A stretch of DNA of 64,000 nt, taken from Aricia agestis. Its lineage: Eukaryota; Arthropoda; Insecta; Lepidoptera; Lycaenidae. The notes below the pieces were generated by a model. That model did not search any database, had not been told where the DNA came from, and saw nothing but the letters and a program-made list of their open reading frames with translations. This document shows, piece by piece, positions 26,602-35,814 of this stretch (position 1 is the first letter of the stretch; every line of letters starts with the position of its first letter). The stretch covers positions 6,954,001 through 7,018,000 of the forward strand of contig NC_056420.1 of NCBI RefSeq assembly GCF_905147365.1, written 5' to 3'. A program made the translations under genes and the position numbers.

Positions 26602-27147
26602 TGTTACGTGCTAGGGTTCGAGGATTTGGAGAGAAAGACCTGGTGACTCTCTTGAAGACTTTATTAACACTGCACTAAACACTAGGTCACAACACTTAGC
26701 ACTAAGTCCAAACACTAATCACTAGGTCCAATCACTAAGCACTATCACTGTCCTAGGTCGTAGCCAAGTCGCAGGTTTCACTGGTTCACTCACTATTGAT
26801 CACTTGATGTCGCCTTGAAGATCGCTCAGATTGAACTGAATCGCCGGGCGTGCCTGCGGCTCTTTTTATATGGCGAGACGAATTCCAGAAATTTCCCGAT
26901 TTCACGTAAACAAGTAAACAACCGTGGGAAATTTCTAGTAGGCTCGCGAATGTGCCACAATAAAACTGCCGTCCTTGCGATAGTGCAGTAGGTTGAATTT
27001 AATTTAGACCTTATGGACTCAGTCATAAGGTCTAAATTCAAACACGCTAACAAATAAAGGGTAAACACGTAAACAAACATTGGACCTTTTTAGAAGGTTC
27101 GAGTATGTACTTGCGCACCACGTGTCCGTATACCATGTACCGTAACA
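26602..27147 (-). repeat. 3' LTR of the Gypsy element
   Basis: 546 bp, beginning TGTTACGGTACATGG and ending AACCCTAGCACGTAACA on the minus strand. It contains the same TATA box (26863-26870), AATAAA signal (26660-26665) and 15 bp-arm hairpin (27001-27038) as the 5' LTR. I see no difference between the two. Confidence 0.95.
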
Positions 27148-27161
27148 CTACTCCCCTCTTA
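27148..27161 (-). other. Polypurine tract, overlapping the pol stop
   Basis: On the minus strand TAAGAGGGGAGTAG directly precedes the 3' LTR. The purine run AAGAGGGGAG is the expected primer for plus-strand DNA synthesis, and its first TAA is the pol stop codon. Confidence 0.8.
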
Positions 27162-30100
27162 GAGATGCTCGTCCCGAGCATCATTGTTACTGCCATGGTA
27201 TCGCGCCAGACGGTCTATGTGTACCACTTTGAATGTCCCTCTTGGTTGCTTTTGAATCCTGTAAGTCACATCATTCAATCGGGTAACCACTTTGTATGGG
27301 CCATCCCACTTGGTCTGCAACTTTGGAGATTTGCCTTTTCGGCGAGTTGGGTTATGCAGCCACACCAGTGACCCTTCTTCGAAGCCGCTTGTATTCGATT
27401 TCCGGTCGTATCTGGTCTTCATGTTCTCACTTGACTGTAACCCATTTTCCCGAACCATGGCGTGTATATAGCGCATCTTTTCCCTTAAATCGCAGACATA
27501 ATCTGGTACGGTCTTTGGTTCTTCCGGTGATCCTCCTGTCAAAAGGTCTACTGGTACTCGTAGTTCTCTACCGTAATTGACATACGCCGGGGTAGCTTTT
27601 ATGCTCTCATGCTCGGCGGTACGGTACGACAGAAGGAAGAGTGGTATATACTTGTCCCAGTCCTTTTGTTTGTCATCTACCAATTTCGCCAAATGCCTCT
27701 CAAGGGTCTGGTTAAATCTCTCAACCATTCCATCAGACTGTGGATGGTACGCGGTGGTCCTCGTTTTATGCATTCCCAAAATTCTGCACACTTCCTGGAA
27801 GACCTGCGATTCGAAATTCCTGCCCTGATCGGAATGGATTTCTAGAGGCACACCAAAGCGAGATATTACTTCTTCGACTAGCTTAGAAGCAACTGTTGTA
27901 GCTTCCTGGTTTGGTATGGCGAACACTTCTGGCCATTTGGTGAAGTAATCCATGACAACCATAAAATACTTGTTTCCTGATTCCGTTACAGGAAATGGCC
28001 CAGCTACGTCAACTGCGATTCGTTCCCACGGTGCGCCAACGTTATACAAGCGCAGGCTCCCACGGCTTCTTGTCTGTGGTCCCTTCACTGCAGCGCAAGT
28101 AGTACATTTGCGGCACCAATCCTGTACATCGTCTCGACAATGCAACCAGTAGAATCGTTCTCGCACTTTTGTTAACGTCCTCTTTACTCCTAGATGACGT
28201 CCTGATACGCCATCATGCATTTCACGGAGAACATCCGGTACTCTCGTTCTTGGGACAACTATCTGAAGATGGAACTCTCTGCCGTTGGTCTTCTCCCATT
28301 TCCGGTAGAGTATTCCGTTTTGAAGTATCAGGCTGTCCCATTGCGCCCAGTACGCCTTAGTGACAGCGCCAGTGGGTGCAACCTCACTCCAGATTGGTTT
28401 TTCATCACCCCGTTTCTTCCATGTGATGATGTGCCGAAGGTCGTCATCTGTTTCTTGAGCCTCCCTCATAGCATCATTCTCCCATAGGCCCAAAGGACTT
28501 GTTTTCGTTAACTTTAATGTTACTTCATTAGATTCCTGCTTAACACAATGTTTGCAGTCTTCCGGACACGGCCTTCGCGAAAGTGCGTCGGCATTCCCAT
28601 GTGCCTTTCCGCTGCGGTGTTCCGTCTTGAAGTCATACTCCTGGAGTTGTTCAATCCATCGAGCTACTTGGCCTTCTGGGTTCTTGAATTGTAGTAGCCA
28701 CTTCAAGGCTGCGTGATCAGTTCGCAGTAAAAACTGTCTGCCGATGAGATACTTGCTGAAATGTTGTAGCGTCTTTACGACAGCCAAGAGTTCTCTTCTT
28801 GTCACACAGTAGTTTCTCTCTGGCTTAGATAAAGATTTGCTGAAATATGCAATTACAACTTCTCTTTCACCCTGTTTTTGAGATAACACCCCTCCAATGG
28901 CCGTGTTGCTTGCGTCCGTGTCGACTATAAACTGACCTTCAGGTTGTGGATACCCCAGGATTGGTGTTTCACACAGATGTTTCTTTAGTTTCTGAAAAGA
29001 ATCTTCGGAAGTCTCGTCCCAAATAAACTGTCGTTTATCTTCTGTCAGCCGATGTAATGGCTTGGCTATCTCTGAGAATCCCTTAACAAAACGCCTGTAG
29101 TAGGAGCATAGGCCAAGAAATGCCCGCACTTCGGTTTTGTTCTTAGGGGTTGGCCAATTTTGGACTGCTTCTAGTTTCTCCGGGTCCGTCTGAATTCCAT
29201 CACTGGAGATAACATGGCCGAGATAGTTCACCTTACTCCTGAATAAACGACACTTTTTCGGATTCAACTTTAACTTGGCCCCCTCTATTTTGGCGAAAAC
29301 TCGTTCTAAGTTTCGCAAATGGTCCTCGAAGTCGCGGCCAACAATGATGACGTCATCCAAGTAGACTAAGCAAGCCTCTCCAACTAAGCCTGCCAGTACA
29401 CACTCCATGAGTCGCTCAAATGTGGCAGGTGCGTTGCACAATCCAAAGGGCATGACGTTAAACTGCCATAGACCTTTACCGGTGGAGAACGCTGTCTTCT
29501 CCTTGTCTTTTGGATGAATTTCCACCTGCCAGTATCCAGATTTCAGGTCTAGGGTCGAGAACCATTTCATGCCACTCAAGGTATCCAGAGTGTCGTCGAT
29601 TCGAGGTAATGGATAGCTGTCCTTCTTAGTGACATCATTGAGACGTCTGTAGTCCACACAAAATCTTGTGCTGCCATCTTTCTTCTTCACTAATACAACT
29701 GGTGAGCACCACGGACTTGCAGACGGTTCAATTATCTTATTCCTTCTCATGTCCTCCAAAAGGCCTTCAACTTCTTTTTCCTTTGCAATGGGTATCCGTC
29801 TTGCTCGTTGACGAATTGGGTTCTCGCTTCCGGTATCTATCCTGTGCTGAACCATCGACGTTCTTCCAAGGTCGCCTTCCTGACTGGAGAAGATATTCGT
29901 GTGGCGTTGTAAAAACTTCTTAGCTTTCATGCTCTGCGAATAAGTCAGATTACTCTTGCAGTCATCGAGTAGCTCAGTCACTATTCCATAGTTGCTGGTG
30001 TTTGCTGAGTCTGAGCCTGTGATCGAATTACACTTTCTCATCCAGACAACTTCCTCGCACTTTCCAATGACATCACCTTTGTTCAAGCAGAACTCGCGAT

Positions 30101-30752
30101 CACCAAGATTCAAAACTCTGACCACAGCGTTACTGCTTCCACTAACAAGGGTTCTTGCCGTCATCAATTTATGCGCTGATGTCTTGGTAGGTGTGTCTTC
30201 GATTAACACGCATCTGTTTGACTTCTTCTTTCCAGCTGGCGGTAGTTTCACCAGCACCCGAGCTTCCGCACGTCCAGGTATTATGACTTTCTTTACACAT
30301 TCAACTTTCCCGCAGGCGCCTCCAAGGATGAAAATTTCTTCTTCGCCACACTTGAACACTCCGTCGGCGACATTAATTCTGCAGTTGTGCTTCTTCATGA
30401 AATCCAAACCCAAGATGCAGTCGTCCATAATCTCAGCCACGATAACGTCATGAGGGTATGAGGATCCCCCTACGTTAATCGTAACTGACATTTCTCCCAG
30501 GACGGGTATTGGCTGACCGGAGGCAGTAAGGAGCCGACAGTTAATTCTCCTCTTGTGTCTTCTTGCGGCTTTTACCAGATTTGGGTTCACTATCGTTCTA
30601 GAGGCTCCTGTATCTAGAGTCATTTTGCAATCCGTCCTGTTAATAGTCCCCTGAATCACAAGACTGTTCCCGCTGCATGCTTGGGAGATAACAGTTATCG
30701 GGGCTTCCTCCGTGTCAGCCAGCACTCGCCCCTTAGTCCTGGCTTTTATTCG
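27159..30752 (-). CDS. pol: Gypsy Pol polyprotein (protease, RT, RNase H, integrase)
   Basis: About 1,197 residues in the -1 frame relative to gag. There is no ATG at its start; the frame is open through the gag stop, so it is most likely made as Gag-Pol by frameshifting at 30752-30758. Counting from the valine codon at 30725: aspartic protease DTGA at 38-41 with GLDF at 106; RT with DYRRLND at 358, LDLKSGYWQ at 392, MPFGLCNAP at 425 and YLDD at 455-458; RNase H starting at DTDAS 602; integrase zinc finger H837, H844, C874, C877; catalytic triad D906, D966, E1002 (35 residues between the last two); GPY motif at 1142. All catalytic residues I can check are present and no stop interrupts the frame. 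It makes the element cDNA and inserts it into the genome. Confidence 0.95.
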   Translation of the reverse strand, partial: RIKARTKGRVLADTEEAPITVISQACSGNSLVIQGTINRTDCKMTLDTGASRTIVNPNLVKAARRHKRRINCRLLTASGQPIPVLGEMSVTINVGGSSYPHDVIVAEIMDDCILGLDFMKKHNCRINVADGVFKCGEEEIFILGGACGKVECVKKVIIPGRAEARVLVKLPPAGKKKSNRCVLIEDTPTKTSAHKLMTARTLVSGSSNAVVRVLNLGDREFCLNKGDVIGKCEEVVWMRKCNSITGSDSANTSNYGIVTELLDDCKSNLTYSQSMKAKKFLQRHTNIFSSQEGDLGRTSMVQHRIDTGSENPIRQRARRIPIAKEKEVEGLLEDMRRNKIIEPSASPWCSPVVLVKKKDGSTRFCVDYRRLNDVTKKDSYPLPRIDDTLDTLSGMKWFSTLDLKSGYWQVEIHPKDKEKTAFSTGKGLWQFNVMPFGLCNAPATFERLMECVLAGLVGEACLVYLDDVIIVGRDFEDHLRNLERVFAKIEGAKLKLNPKKCRLFRSKVNYLGHVISSDGIQTDPEKLEAVQNWPTPKNKTEVRAFLGLCSYYRRFVKGFSEIAKPLHRLTEDKRQFIWDETSEDSFQKLKKHLCETPILGYPQPEGQFIVDTDASNTAIGGVLSQKQGEREVVIAYFSKSLSKPERNYCVTRRELLAVVKTLQHFSKYLIGRQFLLRTDHAALKWLLQFKNPEGQVARWIEQLQEYDFKTEHRSGKAHGNADALSRRPCPEDCKHCVKQESNEVTLKLTKTSPLGLWENDAMREAQETDDDLRHIITWKKRGDEKPIWSEVAPTGAVTKAYWAQWDSLILQNGILYRKWEKTNGREFHLQIVVPRTRVPDVLREMHDGVSGRHLGVKRTLTKVRERFYWLHCRDDVQDWCRKCTTCAAVKGPQTRSRGSLRLYNVGAPWERIAVDVAGPFPVTESGNKYFMVVMDYFTKWPEVFAIPNQEATTVASKLVEEVISRFGVPLEIHSDQGRNFESQVFQEVCRILGMHKTRTTAYHPQSDGMVERFNQTLERHLAKLVDDKQKDWDKYIPLFLLSYRTAEHESIKATPAYVNYGRELRVPVDLLTGGSPEEPKTVPDYVCDLREKMRYIHAMVRENGLQSSENMKTRYDRKSNTSGFEEGSLVWLHNPTRRKGKSPKLQTKWDGPYKVVTRLNDVTYRIQKQPRGTFKVVHIDRLARYHGSNNDARDEHL

Positions 30753-30758
30753 TTTCCC
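30699..30758 (-). promoter_or_regulatory. Predicted -1 ribosomal frameshift signal (slippery site and pseudoknot)
   Basis: In gag frame the RNA reads CAG GGA AAC GAA TAA. The heptamer G GGA AAC (30758-30752) fits the X XXY YYZ slippery rule and slipping -1 enters pol. After a 7 nt spacer, stem 1 pairs AGCCAG (30744-30739) with CTGGCT (30722-30717). Loop bases GGGGC (30732-30728) can pair with GCCCC (30704-30700) downstream, giving an H-type pseudoknot. The heptamer, spacing and knot are read directly; function is inferred. Confidence 0.8.
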
Positions 30759-32416
30759 TGATCCCGGGCAGGGAACGAGGCCCCTTGCTTTTGCAGCTCC
30801 TCCATTTGTTCCAGACGTTCCTCAAGCATTTTCATCCTTGCCATTTGGGTCTCTTTCTGCGGGCAGTTAAGCTGAAGATGGCCTCTCTCGCCGCACTTGT
30901 AGCACATGGCTCCAGAACTTCTCTTCGTAGGAGCCTTAACCTCCTTGACTTCCTCAGAGACCTCGCGGATCTTATATGTCTGCCGTATGTCACGCCGAAC
31001 AGCCTCGACCTCTAAAGCATGCGCCAATGCTTCCTTAAGCGAGGTGTGGTGACGTAGCCTCACTGCAGCTCTGACCTCTAGGTCCCTGATTCCGTCGACA
31101 AATGCTTGCACAATGTTCGTGTCGATCATCTTGGAATCGGCCCCTGGGTGTGCCTTCTTGACCAGTTTTTCTATTTCCAACGCCCATTGTTGTAGTCCTT
31201 CTCCTGGGCGTTGGACTCTGTCACGCAGTTGGGCACGGAACACGTGCTCCAGGTGTCGCTCCCCGTATCTGGATTCAAGTGCCTCCATCAGGTCTTTAAA
31301 CCCATTTCCTGTATGCGCTTCTAGGACCGACAAAGCTTGCCCTCTGAGCGCAACTGTGAGAGCGGTCAGGCATTGTTCATCATTCCATCCGTTGGCAGAA
31401 GCAACCGTCTGGAATTGCTGACGATAAGCGTTCCAAGAAGTAGTACCGTCGTATGGTGGCACTTTAACTCTTGGTCCTTGTACCACTACGGAAGTTCCAC
31501 TAGACGTCGCGATTCCTGTGGTTTCCACGCGCACTTTCCACTTCTGTAGTTCTGTGAGGCTAGTTTTCACATTTTCCATATCCACTCCTAACCCCGTAAC
31601 TCGTTCGTCCATTACGTCGACATCTTTTCGAAGCTTAACCACCGTGTCACTGACATCCTTTATAGCTCCAAGCGCTTTTTCTTGGAGGTCCTTTTGTTGC
31701 TCTTGTGACTCCTGCAAAGCGCCGAGCTTGCGTTCTTGTAACTCTTGCAAAGCGCGAATTTCAGCTCTTTGAGAATCTTGTAAAGCGCCGAGCTTGCGGT
31801 CTTGTGACTCTTGCAAAGCGCCGAGCTTGCGGTCTTGTGACTCTTGCAAAGCGCCGAGCTTGCGGTCTTGTGACTCTTGTAAAGCGCCGAACTTGCGGTC
31901 TTGTGATTCTTGTAAAGCGCCGAACTTGCGGTCTTGTGATTCTTGCAGAGCCTGAATTAACTCAATTAGGCTTTGTAATTGGGGAGCCACTTGAGGGGCC
32001 GCAGAAGCTACGGGCGATGCATGGTGGCTGGAGCCAGTAGGCAGGGGTTGAGCAGACGGAGCTCGGTGGGCGGAGCTAGTGGGCGTGGCCTGAGTGGGCG
32101 TGGCCTGGTGGGCGGAGCCAATGGGCGTGGCCATGCCCAAAGTGGGCGGAGCCTGAGGGGTGTGGCCAGTGGGCGTGTCCCGGTGGGCGGAGCCAGTGGG
32201 CGTGGCTTCAGCCAAAGTGGGCGGAGCCTGGTGGGCGTGGCCAGTGGGCGGAGCCATGTGGGCGGGGCCAGTGGGTGGGGCCTGTCCCTCAGTGGGCGGA
32301 GCTTGGTCCCCAGTGGGTGTGGCCTCCGCAACTCCTCTCTCGGAGTCAATGGCAGCAGCTCGCTGCGCCCTTGTCCTGACACTCCCCTTGAAGTCCTCTC
32401 TCGGAGTCAATGGCAT
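30746..32416 (-). CDS. gag: Gypsy Gag structural protein
   Basis: About 556 residues from the first in-frame ATG (32416-32414), which lies only 6 nt beyond the primer binding site; an upstream TTG is in frame but unlikely to be used. Numbering from that TTG: residues 29-145 are a Pro/Thr/Ala/His-rich tract of repeated APPTGxAH-like units; 158-246 is a run of 11-residue repeats (GALQESQDRKL), predicted coiled coil; 315-480 is the capsid-like helical part (VPPYDG, WNAYRQQFQ); 507-520 is a CCHC zinc knuckle CYKCGERGHLQLNC that would bind RNA; the C-terminus is again Gln/Glu-rich and helical. It assembles the virus-like particle and packages element RNA. The N-terminal repeats are unusually long for an insect Gag. 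The stop overlaps the predicted frameshift region. Confidence 0.93.
   Translation of the reverse strand: MPLTPREDFKGSVRTRAQRAAAIDSERGVAEATPTGDQAPPTEGQAPPTGPAHMAPPTGHAHQAPPTLAEATPTGSAHRDTPTGHTPQAPPTLGMATPIGSAHQATPTQATPTSSAHRAPSAQPLPTGSSHHASPVASAAPQVAPQLQSLIELIQALQESQDRKFGALQESQDRKFGALQESQDRKLGALQESQDRKLGALQESQDRKLGALQDSQRAEIRALQELQERKLGALQESQEQQKDLQEKALGAIKDVSDTVVKLRKDVDVMDERVTGLGVDMENVKTSLTELQKWKVRVETTGIATSSGTSVVVQGPRVKVPPYDGTTSWNAYRQQFQTVASANGWNDEQCLTALTVALRGQALSVLEAHTGNGFKDLMEALESRYGERHLEHVFRAQLRDRVQRPGEGLQQWALEIEKLVKKAHPGADSKMIDTNIVQAFVDGIRDLEVRAAVRLRHHTSLKEALAHALEVEAVRRDIRQTYKIREVSEEVKEVKAPTKRSSGAMCYKCGERGHLQLNCPQKETQMARMKMLEERLEQMEELQKQGASFPARDQGNE
31770..31950 (-). repeat. 33 bp tandem repeat within gag
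   Basis: Units of CTTGTGAYTCTTGYAAAGCG plus CCGARCTTGCGGT (plus orientation) occur about five to six times head to tail and encode the 11-residue ALQESQDRKLG repeat. The 33 bp length keeps frame. Flanking units at 31690-31770 are more diverged. Confidence 0.9.
32030..32330 (-). repeat. GTGGGCGKRGCC minisatellite within gag
   Basis: Roughly 25 degenerate units of GTGGGCGGAGCC or GTGGGCGTGGCC (plus orientation), partly arranged as higher-order repeats, encode the Pro/Thr/His-rich N-terminal tract of Gag. Frames on the other strand here are shadows. Confidence 0.85.
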
Positions 32417-32421
32417 CTCCA

Positions 32422-32440
32422 AATCGCACTTCTGACACCA
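32422..32440 (-). other. Gypsy primer binding site, probably tRNA-Leu type
   Basis: Two bases after the 5' LTR the minus strand reads TGGTGTCAGAAGTG, complementary to a tRNA ending CACTTCTGACA plus CCA, which fits tRNA-Leu. Identification of the isoacceptor is from memory of tRNA-Leu 3' ends. Confidence 0.7.
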
Positions 32441-32442
32441 GT

Positions 32443-32988
32443 TGTTACGTGCTAGGGTTCGAGGATTTGGAGAGAAAGACCTGGTGACTCTCTTGAAGAC
32501 TTTATTAACACTGCACTAAACACTAGGTCACAACACTTAGCACTAAGTCCAAACACTAATCACTAGGTCCAATCACTAAGCACTATCACTGTCCTAGGTC
32601 GTAGCCAAGTCGCAGGTTTCACTGGTTCACTCACTATTGATCACTTGATGTCGCCTTGAAGATCGCTCAGATTGAACTGAATCGCCGGGCGTGCCTGCGG
32701 CTCTTTTTATATGGCGAGACGAATTCCAGAAATTTCCCGATTTCACGTAAACAAGTAAACAACCGTGGGAAATTTCTAGTAGGCTCGCGAATGTGCCACA
32801 ATAAAACTGCCGTCCTTGCGATAGTGCAGTAGGTTGAATTTAATTTAGACCTTATGGACTCAGTCATAAGGTCTAAATTCAAACACGCTAACAAATAAAG
32901 GGTAAACACGTAAACAAACATTGGACCTTTTTAGAAGGTTCGAGTATGTACTTGCGCACCACGTGTCCGTATACCATGTACCGTAACA
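32443..32988 (-). repeat. 5' LTR of the Gypsy element with promoter
   Basis: 546 bp. On the minus strand U3 contains an inverted repeat (AGAAATTTCCC arms) and a 15 bp-arm hairpin (32842-32879). A TATA box CATATAAAAAG (plus 32704-32711) is followed about 25-30 bp later by an insect-initiator-like TTCAGTTCA, and AATAAA (plus 32501-32506) lies near the R/U5 end. R/U5 has degenerate CACTAGGTCC/CACTAAGTCC units. An 84-codon frame in the LTR is not credible as a gene. Confidence 0.92.
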
Positions 32989-33061
32989 ATATTATAGTCT
33001 CGATGCAAATGCATTGAAATCAAACAATCAAATACGGTAAAATAGTAATTGATGAATTATA

Positions 33062-33323
33062 CAGTGTGTTAGCGTAAACACCGTTATCCTTGAAACCATC
33101 AAATGAGCCCGTCAAAATGAACAACTTTTTTTATGAGAACAATGCTAGGAAATCAAAAAAATCCGTCTTCACACCCATACAAATTGCCGATCCGGGTGTC
33201 CGTATGGGTATGAAGACGGCATTTTTTTTCGAGTTCCCAGCATTGTTCTCATAAAAAAAGTTGTTCATTTTGACGGGCTCATTTGATTGTTTCAAGGATA
33301 ACGGTGTTTACACTAACACACTG
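33062..33323. mobile_element. Tc1/mariner-type MITE with long inverted repeats
   Basis: The ends CAGTGTGTTAGCGTAAACAC and complement extend about 95 bp inward (through CAAATGAGCCCGTCAAAATG and GAGAACAATGCT). TA flanks both ends (33060-33061 and 33324-33325). The CAGTG end and TA target fit Tc1/mariner. No ORF. Confidence 0.8.
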
Positions 33324-33325
33324 TA

Positions 33326-34316
33326 GACAGACAACAAACATACAACTCTAAGAAAATTGAACCAAATTTTCGACAACACTTGCTTCAACCAAGTCAAGTC
33401 GAGCTCATCTAATTATACCACTTGAAAACCGTCGCAGGTTATTAGCTATATAGCAAGCTGTAAACAACAGAGATAAAATTACTTTATCGCTTTGTTTACA
33501 TCGGGACGAACTTACAAAGGATTCTGGCTGGAGAAAATAAATTCTTTCATTAGCATTGATAATATTGTGATCAATAAAATCCACTTTAAGCGCAACTTTT
33601 GATCATTCGGGACATTTTTCTTCGGTTCAGAGAAAGCTCACAGCGGAAAGAGATAGGTGGAAAAAATTGTCAAAAATTATCCAACCTCCAGCAGACTTAG
33701 CATAACAACATTAGAAACGGGAAAGAATCAACATACTGACAGATTTTAGTGATAAAATGGCGGATTACCTTTGTCAATCTGTCACTTTGTCTATTCTTCC
33801 GAAGAAAGTAATCGCTTCTATGGTGACCATGAGAAGCCTACTATAGGATCATTGTTCAATTTATACACACACTTGGCCGGGGTTTTGGAGAAATTGCTGC
33901 ATTTAAAAGGATACACCAGGGGCTAGAGAAATGATAAAAAAGTACGTGTAATATCTATAACTGTCTCCCTTACCTCAAGCCTATACCGCAGAACGCTTTA
34001 GAGACAACTGCAGAAAATCAACGATTCGTTGTCTCCTGATTCCTTCTCCAAAGTTTAACCAATTTAAGTACTTTTTTCATTAAAGATTAAAGAAAGGCTT
34101 GAGCTGTGTTGAGTGTTCCTATGTTTTATTTTTTTTGTATAATCTAGCCAAATCTATTTTCTGGATGTTTGAACACAGCGGAAAATCTGGCCATTTTTTT
34201 GGGTTTTTGGACGTTCATATCTTATTTAATAATTAAATTATGAAAAAAAAGAAAACATAGGGATATTGTATTAGTAGCCGTAGATATTCAGGAAAAAAAT
34301 TATAACTCTACTAGCA
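33326..34316. other. Unrecognised AT-rich DNA
   Basis: No gene, repeat family or RNA is recognised here. Confidence 0.4.
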
Positions 34317-34531
34317 TTGTACACTAATAAAACACACTTTTCTTGCACTTTTTCCACTATATTTAGATATTATTATAACTTTTAACAAATAACACGACCG
34401 GTTTCGAAATTATTCATCATCAGGTGTCTGTGAAATAATTTCGAAACCGGTCGTGTTATTTGTTAAAAGTTATAATAATATCTAAATATAGTGGAAAAAG
34501 TGCAAGAAAAGTGTGTTTTATTAGTGTACAA
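34317..34531. repeat. Perfect inverted repeat, 98 bp arms
   Basis: The arms 34317-34414 and 34434-34531 are exact complements; the loop is 19 nt (CATCATCAGGTGTCTGTGA). The inner arm carries CGACCGGTTTCGAAATTATT, a motif I have seen in insect repeats. Frames across it (34460-34712) are by-products. Perfect identity suggests recent formation or gene conversion. Confidence 0.95.
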
Positions 34532-35814
34532 CATGAATTTCCACCAAGAACCGACAGTACAATCAATTACATATCTACTAGCATTATCCAGGGAGGAAAC
34601 AGGGGACAACGTTTGTATGGAAAAAAGGGCGGTGTGGACTCCTCTTAACAATGTGCTTAAGTGCAATGTAGTAAGCTTTAAGCTAGGCTATGACTGCAGT
34701 AATTTTATTTGATTTATTCATAATTACTAGAGATCGCCCAATGGTCGAAATTCGACCTTACATGCAACGACATTAGGACTACTACCTATATTTTGTAAAA
34801 AATATTGACTTCATCATAGTTTTTTTCAATTCTTGTTTCTGGGACTCAGCTGATCTCAGACTGACCGTTTAAGCATTGTCTAATAATTAGTATCTAAAAT
34901 TAAATAAAAAAAACAATAATCCATTTTCAATTTGTCAACTTGTCAACAGACTTCAACCATAAATAAAAGAGTATAATTCGTATGTATAGGCTTGTCACTC
35001 AAAAATCTGTCATTTTTCCTAGTAGTAGTGTCGTAGTTTGTGTAACGTTTTATTTGTTAAGAATATATATGATAAAAGCATCATTTTAAAATAAATTAGC
35101 TCGATGCACTCCTTCACCATATAAACTATAACTGTGCGAAATTTCATGCACCTACGTTTCCCCATTTTTCGTAAAAAAGGTTACAAAGTTTCTCTCACGT
35201 ATTAATATACAGATGACTAACAAAATATGGCCTTCTAGTGGAGCTACCAGCTACAACTATAAAAACATACTTGCTATAATATTATATTATATAGTACCAT
35301 GTTAGTATACATACAATTTGATTTAAAACATTTTACTGCATGTCTGTCTAATGTAATTGGGTTTTATCTCGTAAACACCCAATACCCTTCATTTTACGGT
35401 CGTTTTGTGATTTCGATTACGTGAAACATCGAAGGATACACCATTACTTTAGTCATTTTTACCTGCTTATGCTATATTCATTTCAATATTTTATGTACCT
35501 AAACCTTACTAAGTCATATTTTTTACACAATGTCTTTAGAACATTATAATAGTATTATGTTACCCAGGCTACTACATATTATCTAGTGACACCTTATTTA
35601 TTTTATTAAGATTAGTACAGAGCTTAAATACTACAACTTGGGACAAAAAAATTACTACATGGTGTAAAACAAAATTATTTTCAAGCTATACTAACTTAGG
35701 TTTTTAAAACTGCGCAACAGATTATAATGAAAAGTGATTAGAGAAGAACGTCTATTTTGCTACACATTGCCGAGTTATCTAGTAGCACAATCATTTTACT
35801 TTTATCTGGCTTCC
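34532..35814. other. Unrecognised AT-rich DNA
   Basis: No gene or repeat family is recognised. Confidence 0.4.

Larger units (their letters stand above)
26602..32988 (-). mobile_element. Ty3/Gypsy LTR retrotransposon, apparently complete
   Basis: Transcription would run right to left. The order is 5' LTR (32443-32988), primer binding site, gag, pol, polypurine tract, 3' LTR (26602-27147), flanked by the 4 bp duplication ATAT (26598-26601 and 32989-32992). The LTRs look identical over 546 bp, with TGTTAC...GTAACA ends. Pol order protease-RT-RNase H-integrase is diagnostic of Ty3/Gypsy (Metaviridae). There is no env-like ORF: only 11 bp lie between the pol stop and the 3' LTR. Intact frames and matching LTRs indicate a recent insertion. 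The clade within Gypsy cannot be fixed by eye. Confidence 0.95.

Noticed and set aside
26826..27080. 84-codon frame present twice (also 32667-32921) on the minus strand
   Set aside because: It is inside the LTRs, spans the TATA box and hairpin, and has no protein similarity that I recognise.
29666..30453. Plus-strand frames of 85 and 153 codons
   Set aside because: They lie antisense to the Gypsy pol gene, whose reading frame has full domain support.
31705..32455. Plus-strand frames of 111 and 158 codons, glycine/arginine-rich
   Set aside because: Antisense shadows of the gag minisatellites; composition follows from the repeat units.
34460..34712. Frames of 62-73 codons around 34.5 kb
   Set aside because: They are created by the right arm of the perfect inverted repeat and its flank, with no protein-like features.
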